Source of the DNA: DATKIY01 sp035543875
Lineage (GTDB): Bacteria; Actinomycetota; Actinomycetes; JAHEKZ01
Length of the DNA: 8,885 nucleotides
NCBI GenBank assembly: GCA_035543875.1
Contig: DATKIY010000257.1
Coordinates: forward strand, 1-8,885
Direction of reading: 5' to 3'
The notes beneath the pieces were generated by a model, which was given only the letters and a program-made list of their open reading frames with translations, ran no database searches and was not told the origin of the DNA. The position numbers and the translations under genes were made by a program. Positions 1 to 5,730 of this stretch are shown here, piece by piece; positions within the stretch are counted from its first letter, which is position 1; each line of letters starts with the position of its first letter.

Positions 1-1284
1 GATCGTCACCGCCAATGCAATGGGTTTAAGTCGCGATCCATGACATGTGGCACAAGGAATCTGGCGCATGTAGCCCTCAAAGCGCTCGCGCGATGTGTCG
101 GTCTCGGCTTCGCCATGCCGACGCTGAACGTAGGGGATGACGCCCTCAAACGACGTGTAGTAGGACCGCTGACGCCCGTATCGGTTCTTGTAGCGCACAT
201 GAATCTCGTCGTCGACGCCCTCCAGCACTGCTCGGCGCACCTTGACCGGCAACTTCGCAAACGGCTTGTCGATGTCGAACTTCATCGTGTCGGCCAACGA
301 CTTGAGCAACCGTCCGAAGTACTCGGTGGTGTGCGCTCCTGACCAAGGAGCCACGGCGCCTTCGGCCAACGACATCGAAGGGTCAGGGACAACCAGCTCC
401 GGGTCGACCTCCATGCGTGTGCCCAGTCCGTGGCAGTCGGGGCAAGCGCCGTATGGGGAGTTGAAGGAGAACGAGCGAGGCTCAAGCTCCTCGAACGACA
501 GGCCGTCGTCCATGCACGCGAGGTGCTCAGAGAACGTGCGTTCTCGGGCGGGGTCGTTGTCGGCAAGGTCGACGAAGTCGAGGACGACGATGCCGCTGCC
601 CAGGCCGAGTGCCGTTTCGACCGAGTCAGTGAGACGTTGCTTCGCGCTGCGCTTGACTGCGAGTCGATCGACAACGACTTCAATCGTGTGCTTTTGCTGT
701 TTGTTGAGCTTGGGTACCTCGGCCAACGCATGAACCGTGCCGTCGACCCGAACGCGGGCGTATCCCTGTCCCTGGAGCTGGCGGAACAGGTCGAGATATT
801 CGCCCTTGCGACCACGGATCACAGGCGCAAGCACTTGGAACCTGGTGCCTTCGTCGAGAGCAAGCAGCTGGTCGACGATCTGCTGTGGGGTCTGGCGTGC
901 GATTGGCTTGCCGCACACCGGGCAGTGGGGGTGACCAATACGGGCATAGAGCAGGCGGAGGTAGTCGTAGACCTCAGTGATGGTGCCCACCGTCGAGCGC
1001 GGGTTACGAGAGGTCGACTTCTGGTCGATGGAGACCGCCGGGGAAAGTCCCTCGATGAAGTCGACGTCGGGTTTGTCCATCTGTCCCAGAAACTGCCTGG
1101 CATAGGCGGAAAGGCTCTCGACGTAGCGGCGCTGACCTTCCGCGAAGATCGTGTCGAACGCCAGGCTGGACTTGCCGGAGCCGGACAGACCAGTGAAAAC
1201 GATCAACGAGTTTCGGGGCAGATCGAGCGAGACGTCCTTGAGGTTGTGCTCGCGCGCTCCTCGGACGACAAGACGGTCTGCCAC
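1..1284 (-). CDS. uvrA: UvrA, excinuclease ABC subunit A (N-terminal 428 residues, cut by window edge)
   Basis: ATPase subunit of the UvrABC nucleotide-excision-repair complex; it scans DNA for bulky lesions and loads UvrB. The frame is open from a GTG at 1284 to base 1, giving 428 residues, a little under half of a usual UvrA of about 950. Visible are the N-terminal RLVVRGAREHNLKDV signature, Walker A GLSGSGKS at residues 32-39, the ARQFLGQMDKPDVD stretch near 62-75, CPVC at 121-124, the SFSFNSPYGACPDC zinc-module segment with C281 and C284, and CATC at 411-414, where a further zinc module normally begins. In the first zinc module C257 is present, but the position of its usual partner three residues on is Asp260. 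I recall the same in streptomycete UvrA, so it is probably lineage-typical. The start is supported by AGAAGGA six bases upstream. uvrA is divergent from the gene at 1391. No SOS box is visible upstream. Identification is firm; only the C-terminal half is unseen. Confidence 0.97.
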   Translation of the reverse strand, partial: MADRLVVRGAREHNLKDVSLDLPRNSLIVFTGLSGSGKSSLAFDTIFAEGQRRYVESLSAYARQFLGQMDKPDVDFIEGLSPAVSIDQKSTSRNPRSTVGTITEVYDYLRLLYARIGHPHCPVCGKPIARQTPQQIVDQLLALDEGTRFQVLAPVIRGRKGEYLDLFRQLQGQGYARVRVDGTVHALAEVPKLNKQQKHTIEVVVDRLAVKRSAKQRLTDSVETALGLGSGIVVLDFVDLADNDPARERTFSEHLACMDDGLSFEELEPRSFSFNSPYGACPDCHGLGTRMEVDPELVVPDPSMSLAEGAVAPWSGAHTTEYFGRLLKSLADTMKFDIDKPFAKLPVKVRRAVLEGVDDEIHVRYKNRYGRQRSYYTSFEGVIPYVQRRHGEAETDTSRERFEGYMRQIPCATCHGSRLKPIALAVTI

Positions 1285-1290
1285 GAATGT

Positions 1291-1297
1291 TCCTTCT
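1291..1297 (-). promoter_or_regulatory. Ribosome-binding site of uvrA
   Basis: On the minus strand this reads AGAAGGA and lies six bases before the GTG at 1284. It fixes the uvrA start, because the coding similarity to UvrA begins exactly there and no better ATG lies nearby. Confidence 0.75.
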
Positions 1298-1354
1298 GCT
1301 GGTGGGAAGCTTGATCGGGATGGACGACTGGTCGGTTGAAGGGTAACCGCGACG

Positions 1355-1384
1355 TCCGACACTTACTTCCCGACGTACTACGGT
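1355..1384 (+). promoter_or_regulatory. Possible leaderless promoter of the gene at 1391
   Basis: A TACGGT (1379-1384) fits the actinobacterial -10 pattern TAnnnT and ends six bases before the GTG start at 1391. TCCGAC (1355-1360), a weak match to TTGAC-type -35 boxes, lies 18 bases further upstream. There is no convincing Shine-Dalgarno sequence before 1391, which fits a leaderless transcript beginning at the start codon. This is inference from spacing and short motifs only. Confidence 0.25.
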
Positions 1385-1390
1385 CGGTGA

Positions 1391-2122
1391 GTGACCGCGA
1401 CACCAGCCACCCATCGGACCGAGCTTGCGGCCGCAGAAGCCCGCGTGTTGGCGTCGCTTGATCAGTCAGCCAGCTGGGCGGACCAGCCGTCCGGACTGCC
1501 CGGCTGGTCCCGTCGGCACGTCGCGGCCCATCTGCTCGGAAACGCCGAAGGAATGCTGAACTTGGTCCAATGGGCCAGTACAGGGGTTCGGACTCCCATG
1601 TACGCATCGCCCGAGGTTCGCAAAGCGGACATCGAGGAACGGGCGCAATGGCCGTTCGAAAAGATCCGGGACACCCTCGCCGACCTGTCAACACAGTTGG
1701 CGGTTGGCTGCGACGGTCTTGTCGAACCACTGGCGGAACATGATCTTGTGCTCGGTTCAGGAGCAGCCATCGAAGCTTGGGAGATTCCCATGATGCGAAC
1801 CCGTGAGGTGGAGATCCACCACGTTGATCTCGCGGCTGACTACTCCCCCGACGACTGGACGCCAACCTTCTCGCTCCGCACCATGAACCAAGTCGTAGGA
1901 GCGTTTGCCGCGCGGGGTGGCTTGCCGGTGGCCGAACTGCGTGCCAACGACACCGGACGCGTGTGGTCCTTCGACAACTCCAGCGCACCTAGCGCCTGGC
2001 TCGAAGGTGCTGAGTGCCAGCTGCTCGCGTGGCTGATCGGGCGCCCTCACACGTCCATCAGCTACCGGGCGGCGCCTGGCCAATCACCGGGCACGCCTCC
2101 GCCTGCACCGGTCTGGGTTTAG
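1391..2122 (+). CDS. Maleylpyruvate isomerase family / DinB-fold mycothiol-dependent enzyme-like protein
   Basis: A 243-residue protein with the hallmarks of the actinobacterial maleylpyruvate-isomerase N-terminal (DinB_2, four-helix bundle) family. Members bind a divalent metal and often use mycothiol as cofactor. The motif LPGWSRRHVAAHL (residues 36-48) carries a probable metal ligand His47, and REVEIHHVDLA (138-148) carries Glu139 and His143, matching the His plus Glu-x3-His pattern known for this fold. The C-terminal part (about 165-240) resembles the small alpha/beta domain of these enzymes and ends in a Pro/Ala-rich tail. The in-frame GTG at 1391 gives a sensible N-terminus; the other nearby GTG (1387) is out of frame. 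It is followed after 32 bases by the metallo-hydrolase gene and is probably cotranscribed with it. The family call is good, but the true substrate is unknown; no other aromatic-degradation gene is nearby, so a gentisate-pathway role is not implied. Confidence 0.85.
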   Translation: MTATPATHRTELAAAEARVLASLDQSASWADQPSGLPGWSRRHVAAHLLGNAEGMLNLVQWASTGVRTPMYASPEVRKADIEERAQWPFEKIRDTLADLSTQLAVGCDGLVEPLAEHDLVLGSGAAIEAWEIPMMRTREVEIHHVDLAADYSPDDWTPTFSLRTMNQVVGAFAARGGLPVAELRANDTGRVWSFDNSSAPSAWLEGAECQLLAWLIGRPHTSISYRAAPGQSPGTPPPAPVWV

Positions 2123-2142
2123 TGTCGGCTTACCGCTGAGAT

Positions 2143-2149
2143 GAAGGGA
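2143..2149 (+). promoter_or_regulatory. Ribosome-binding site of the metallo-hydrolase gene
   Basis: GAAGGGA lies five bases before the ATG at 2155. It supports that start and shows that the second gene of the pair has its own ribosome entry within the 32-base gap. Confidence 0.65.
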
Positions 2150-2154
2150 CCACC

Positions 2155-2805
2155 ATGACGTACTCCGGCGATGTGAAGGTGGGCGGCGACGCCCAGGTCA
2201 GGGAGCTTCCCAAAGTTATTGTCAGCAAGCTCGCGGTCGGGCCGTACGAGAACAACGTGTATCTCTTGCGCTGCCGTCGTACCGGATCACAGTTGTTGAT
2301 CGACGCTGCGGACGAGGACCGCCGGATCCGGGACCTCATTGGACCTGATGGCATCACCGGAGTGGTCACGACACACCGGCACCCGGACCACTGGCAAGCC
2401 TTGAACACCATTGCCGATCGCACTGGCGCTCTGACGTACGCGCACCGACTTGATGCGCCAGAAATCCCGGTCGAGACCGACATCATTCTTGATGACGGCG
2501 ACACGGTTTCTGTTGGCGAGGTCGATCTCCACGTGATCCATCTTCGCGGTCACACGCCTGGCAGCATCGCGCTGGTTTACGACGACCCAGATGGCCATCC
2601 GCACGTGTTCACCGGAGACTCGTTATTCCCCGGTGGCGTCGGGAAAAGCACACCAGAGACGTTCCCGCAGCTCATCGACGACGTCGAGCAGCGGCTGTTC
2701 GACAAGTTGCCAGACGAAACGTGGGTGTACCCGGGACACGGGGCCGACACCACGCTCGGGGCTGAACGACCGCAACTCGGCGATTGGCGCGAACGCGGCT
2801 GGTAA
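2155..2805 (+). CDS. Metallo-beta-lactamase-fold hydrolase (glyoxalase II-like)
   Basis: A 216-residue cytoplasmic protein with a complete dinuclear metal site of the metallo-beta-lactamase superfamily. THRHPDHW supplies His74, His76, Asp78 and His79. The LRGHTPGS segment supplies His133, FTGDSLF supplies Asp155, and YPGHG supplies His195. The TGD-LFPGGVG and PGHG spacing is that of glyoxalase II-type thioester hydrolases rather than true beta-lactamases, and there is no signal peptide. The likely activity is hydrolysis of a thiol adduct or thioester; in an actinobacterium mycothiol is a plausible partner, but that is inference. A hydrolase of this kind lies divergent from uvrA in mycobacteria as well (Rv1637c), so its position is conserved. 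The last codons (LGDWRERGW) reappear degenerate at 3898-3939. The gene is convergent with the serine hydrolase gene, 24 bases away. Confidence 0.92.
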   Translation: MTYSGDVKVGGDAQVRELPKVIVSKLAVGPYENNVYLLRCRRTGSQLLIDAADEDRRIRDLIGPDGITGVVTTHRHPDHWQALNTIADRTGALTYAHRLDAPEIPVETDIILDDGDTVSVGEVDLHVIHLRGHTPGSIALVYDDPDGHPHVFTGDSLFPGGVGKSTPETFPQLIDDVEQRLFDKLPDETWVYPGHGADTTLGAERPQLGDWRERGW

Positions 2806-2813
2806 CCCGCGAC
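2773..2813 (+). repeat. Direct repeat copy A: 3' end of the metallo-hydrolase gene
   Basis: This segment covers the last 11 codons and stop of the metallo-hydrolase gene plus eight bases. It aligns to 3898-3939 in the same orientation, with about 30 of 35 columns identical up to the stop codon and one gap, then a weaker match for seven more bases. Shared blocks include CTCGGCGATT and GCGGCTGGTAAC. This copy is the functional one. Confidence 0.8.
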
Positions 2814-2829
2814 GAGGTTCGACGGGCAG

Positions 2830-3846
2830 CTACGAATGTCCGGCCTCGGGATAGAACAGCCCACCCTCTAACGCCTTAACTAGTGGCCACGCACCGTCAG
2901 AGGTGTTGGACAGAACGATAAAGCCCGTACCCGATACCGGATCATGGTCGCTGCGGAAGGAGACGCCCGCATCACAGCCCTCTATGGCCATCACGTCCGC
3001 CTGAGGTAGCAACCGAATGCCTAGCCCGAAACGCTCACCGGCACTGCCATCAGTGCTGCGCGGCCGAGTCATGTTCGATACCCACTCGTGGGGGACGATC
3101 TCGGCCGAAACAAGCGCGACCCAGAACCGATGCATGTCCTCCAGCGTGGTGTAGCAACCTCCGTCTCCGTTCCCCCGAACCGGAAGATGCAGCACATTCG
3201 TACGTAGACCGGTTCGGTCGAGGTAGCCGAGCGCTGCGTCTGTTGGTTCGTCCGACCGCAGGAAGCCGGTGGCTGTCATGTTTGCCTTGTCGAAAACAAC
3301 TTCCTGGACGAGGTCGTGATAAGGCGTCCTGCTTGCTCGCTCCGCAATCAGCGCCAGAACAACGAATCCGCCGTTGCAGTAAACAAAGTCTGTTCCCGGC
3401 TCGAACTTCTGTGGGAACCCGTCAAGAACCTTGAGGAAGTCTTCTGTCCTTTCCAGCTCCTGTACCGGCACTGGCATCACATACTCGGTCGTGTCCGAGT
3501 GCACCTCTTCATCAAGGTAGTCACCAATGCCGGAACGATGGCTCAGCAGCTGCTCGAGTGTGACTCGATCGTCTATCAGCGGGAGATCGCTACCCAGCAC
3601 TGAGCGGGCCGTCGTATCGAGGGCGAGGATGCCATCGGCAATCAGGCTCACGATTGTCAGAGCCGTAAAGACCTTGGAGCCACTGGCCATGGCAAAGCGA
3701 GCGTCGGTAAGACAAGGAAGCTTCATCCCCCTATGCGCAAAGCCCCACGCCTGCGCCCAGTCCTCGCCATCCATGTCGACCCGGACTACGCCAGAAAACG
3801 CTGTGCGCTTCGCCAGGTCGTCTATTTCGCTCTGAAGATCGGCCAC
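2830..3846 (-). CDS. Beta-lactamase-like serine hydrolase (class C / family VIII esterase type)
   Basis: A 338-residue protein of the penicillin-binding-protein/beta-lactamase family. The SxxK catalytic motif is Ser55-Gly-Ser-Lys58 in FAMASGSKVF, the YxN motif is Tyr156-Cys-Asn158, and LLSHRSGIGDYLDE (100-113) is the usual LLxHtSG element. The late HxG-type motif is not present as such; the equivalent place reads GCDAGVSFRSDHDP. I recall similar actinobacterial hydrolases with GxDAGVSF there, so this may mark a subfamily rather than damage. There is no signal peptide, so it is probably cytoplasmic and more likely an esterase or amidase than a resistance enzyme. The GTG at 3846 is preceded by an in-frame TGA six bases upstream and has no good Shine-Dalgarno sequence, so a start further downstream is possible. 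G+C in sampled lines is somewhat lower (53-62%) than in parts of uvrB. The gene is flanked by the direct repeat, suggesting later arrival. Confidence 0.9.
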   Translation of the reverse strand: MADLQSEIDDLAKRTAFSGVVRVDMDGEDWAQAWGFAHRGMKLPCLTDARFAMASGSKVFTALTIVSLIADGILALDTTARSVLGSDLPLIDDRVTLEQLLSHRSGIGDYLDEEVHSDTTEYVMPVPVQELERTEDFLKVLDGFPQKFEPGTDFVYCNGGFVVLALIAERASRTPYHDLVQEVVFDKANMTATGFLRSDEPTDAALGYLDRTGLRTNVLHLPVRGNGDGGCYTTLEDMHRFWVALVSAEIVPHEWVSNMTRPRSTDGSAGERFGLGIRLLPQADVMAIEGCDAGVSFRSDHDPVSGTGFIVLSNTSDGAWPLVKALEGGLFYPEAGHS

Positions 3847-3897
3847 GGCTCAGCATCTTGCCAGTTGGCCAACGACCGTGCCCCTGCATTTTTTCGG

Positions 3898-3939
3898 CAG
3901 CTCGGCGATTAGCGCGAGTAGCGGCTGGTAACTGGTGAC
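3898..3939 (+). repeat. Direct repeat copy B: degenerate copy of the metallo-hydrolase 3' end
   Basis: It matches 2773-2813 in direct orientation. Read in the frame of the metallo-hydrolase it gives L-G-D-stop-R-E-stop, so it no longer codes. It lies in the 100-base gap between the serine hydrolase start and the sulfotransferase stop. The two copies bracket 1.1 kb holding only the serine hydrolase gene. Confidence 0.75.
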
Positions 3940-3946
3940 ATCACTC

Positions 3947-4723
3947 CTACTGCCAGTGACTCAAGTCTTGCCCCAGCCATTGACTCAGTTCCGCGTTCAT
4001 GGCTGCAAAGTGCTCACGTAGACGCTGGCGGGTTGAGTCGGACATCGGTGGATACCGGCCCGAAGGAAGCTCACCCCGGTCACGCTGCTTTCGCTCGCGG
4101 GCTTCACCTTGGCGCGAGGACTCCCCGCCGCCAAAGGTGTTCGACGTGGCCACCTCAATACGTGCCGCTGGCGCGTCATCCACGCCAAGGAAGTTGAACA
4201 CCGATGCCAAGGAAGTTTTCGGCTCGGACGTCAGCCGATCCATCAGCAGGACCAGAAGATTCTCACGTCCGAGCGACTCCCCGATCGGACGAGGTAGGAG
4301 AAACCTGGTGGCTTACCGTCATCGCTTCTGGCCAGCCGGCGAGGTTCGCGCTCAAGCGCAGCTTCGAAGTTCGGTGACTTCTCAGGTCCTTTCTCCCTGG
4401 CGTGCCAGTAGTGCGAGTAAGCCCGGTCGATGGGGTTGCGCAGAATGCAGATCACCTTGAGCCCTAGCAGCGTGGTGAGCATGCGGCGCCGCGCCGTCGG
4501 GTTGTACATGTAGAACGGAGTGGACTCGCCTTGATGCGCCACGCGCATACCCGGCTCGAAGCAGGAGGTGTACCAGTCCAAGCCCCGGTCGTAGTAGCGA
4601 TCGAAGAAGTGAAGCTCCTTCGGCTTCGACATGTAGATGTCCGGGTGCTGGTCCATCATGTCGCGAAGCGACGTGGTCCCCGGACTTCTGCGCGCCAGCG
4701 ATGATCACGGTGGGCGTGGTCAT
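3947..4723 (-). pseudogene. Broken PAPS-dependent sulfotransferase gene
   Basis: Three frames together spell a sulfotransferase, an enzyme moving sulfate from PAPS to a hydroxyl or amine acceptor. From ATG 4723 comes MTTPTVIIAGAQKSG, the start of the 5'-phosphosulfate-binding loop. After an extra G in the run at 4678-4681 the frame moves to TTSLRDMMDQHPDIYMSKPKELHFFD and on to the 3'-phosphate motif ILRNPIDRAYSHYWHA. Near 4265-4290 the frame is lost again and resumes as LGRENLLVLLMDRL, ending with LREHFAAMNAELSQWLGQDLSHW and a TAG at 3947. At that second junction about nine residues expected between FSYL and GREN, including the usual RYxxQL helix, are missing. The C-terminal part is back in the frame of the first ATG. 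Translated as written, the product from 4723 is only 113 residues. The ATG overlaps the TerC stop (ATGA), so it was a translationally coupled operon member. Sequencing error could explain the first shift but hardly the second. Confidence 0.8.
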
Positions 4724-5700
4724 GCCGAGCCAGCCTGTCGGCGGGTGTGCAGCAAACTTGTCACAGTGGTGACGGCCAGAACCGCAACGATGACTCCCAA
4801 GCTGATCGTGACCGGAATCTCCGGCGCCCACTCCACCGGCTCACCTCCGTTGATGAAGGGCAGCGTATTGGTATGGAGGGCTTCAAAGATCAGCTTTACG
4901 CCGATGAAGCCGAGGATGACCGCCAGTCCAATGCTGAGGAACACCAGTCGATCGAGCAGCCCACCCAACAGGAAGTACAGCTGGCGCAGGCCCATCAGTG
5001 CGAAAGCGTTGGCTGTGAAGACCAGGTACGGCTCCTGGGTAAGACCAAAGATGGCGGGAATCGAATCCAGCGCAAAGAGCAGGTCGGTGGTGCCAATCGC
5101 CACCATCACAATCAGCATCGGCGTGAACAATCGTCGGCCATCGATCACGGTGCGGAAGCGGTTACCGTCGTAGTCGTCGGTGGTCGACAGCGACTTCTTC
5201 ACCCAGCCGATGATGGCGTTTTCTCGAAACTCCTCCGACTCTTCCGCCGAGTGAGTGGCAAGCGTGTATGCGGTGTACACCAAGAACGCGCCGAACACGT
5301 AGAACACCCAGGAGAAGCGCGCGATGGCCGCAGCGCCTATTGCTATGAAACCGGCCCGCATCACCAGCGCGATGGCGATTCCAACCAGCAGGACAAACTG
5401 CTGGTTTTCTTTGGGAACCCGAAAGCGGGACATGATGATGACGAAGACAAACAAGTTGTCCACGCTGAGCGAGTACTCAGTCAGCCATCCGGCATAGAAC
5501 TGGCCGGCAAAATCGCCGCCGTAGTCGGCTGCGATGTAGAGCCCAAACAGGACAGCCAAACTGACGTAGAGCGCCGTCCAGAGGCCGGCTTCTTTCATCG
5601 AAACGGCATGTGGCCGACGAGCCGCAACCACGAAATCGAACGCAAAGACCGAAAGAAGCGCTGCGAGCGTGACGATCCAGACCCCAGCGTCGATCTGCAC
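4720..5700 (-). CDS. TerC family integral membrane protein
   Basis: A 326-residue multi-pass membrane protein of the TerC/Alx family, linked in other bacteria to tellurite resistance, manganese export and supplying metal to exported proteins. Hydrophobic helices lie near residues 5-25, 40-58, 76-91, 101-126, 130-148, 193-210, 225-247, 252-275 and 297-315. The two conserved acidic motifs are present: EYSLSVDNLFVF (Glu75, Asp81) and TTDLLFALDSIPA (Asp206, Asp212). A soluble charged loop (about 150-190) sits between the two halves. The GTG at 5700 is supported by GAAAGGG seven bases upstream. It begins 30 bases after the uvrB stop and overlaps the following sulfotransferase ATG by the ATGA arrangement. 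I recall TerC genes next to uvrB in other actinobacteria, so the position is probably ancestral. Family assignment is firm; the transported substrate is not shown by sequence. Confidence 0.93.
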   Translation of the reverse strand: MQIDAGVWIVTLAALLSVFAFDFVVAARRPHAVSMKEAGLWTALYVSLAVLFGLYIAADYGGDFAGQFYAGWLTEYSLSVDNLFVFVIIMSRFRVPKENQQFVLLVGIAIALVMRAGFIAIGAAAIARFSWVFYVFGAFLVYTAYTLATHSAEESEEFRENAIIGWVKKSLSTTDDYDGNRFRTVIDGRRLFTPMLIVMVAIGTTDLLFALDSIPAIFGLTQEPYLVFTANAFALMGLRQLYFLLGGLLDRLVFLSIGLAVILGFIGVKLIFEALHTNTLPFINGGEPVEWAPEIPVTISLGVIVAVLAVTTVTSLLHTRRQAGSA

Positions 5701-5707
5701 ACCGCCA

Positions 5708-5714
5708 CCCTTTC
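5708..5714 (-). promoter_or_regulatory. Ribosome-binding site of the TerC gene
   Basis: On the minus strand GAAAGGG lies seven bases before GTG 5700, inside the 30-base gap after uvrB. It supports the GTG start and independent ribosome entry for the third gene of the operon. Confidence 0.6.
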
Positions 5715-5730
5715 ATGGCGGCAGGCTGGG

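Noticed and set aside
430..1314. Long open plus-strand frame (294 residues) opposite uvrA
   Set aside because: It is the antisense of a clear uvrA frame; GC-rich codon use leaves the opposite strand open. The minus-strand reading has the UvrA motifs throughout.
1285..1390. LexA/SOS box in front of uvrA
   Set aside because: CGAATGTTC at 1284-1292 resembles part of GAACnnnnGTTC, but its spacing is wrong and one half is incomplete. No other match was seen in the gap.
2806..2829. Bidirectional terminator between the convergent metallo-hydrolase and serine hydrolase genes
   Set aside because: Only a four-base CCCG/CGGG pairing with a long loop and no T run; too weak to call.
3929..3958. Hairpin ACTGG...CCAGT after the sulfotransferase stop as a terminator
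   Set aside because: A five-base stem with a 16-base loop and no T run on the minus strand. It overlaps repeat copy B, so it is not a convincing terminator.
4184..4217. Exact 12-base direct repeat GCCAAGGAAGTT with a 22-base period in the sulfotransferase
   Set aside because: The two copies fall in different reading frames, and the encoded segment (SLASVFNFLGVDD) has normal family length, so no duplication of coding sequence is implied. Probably chance.
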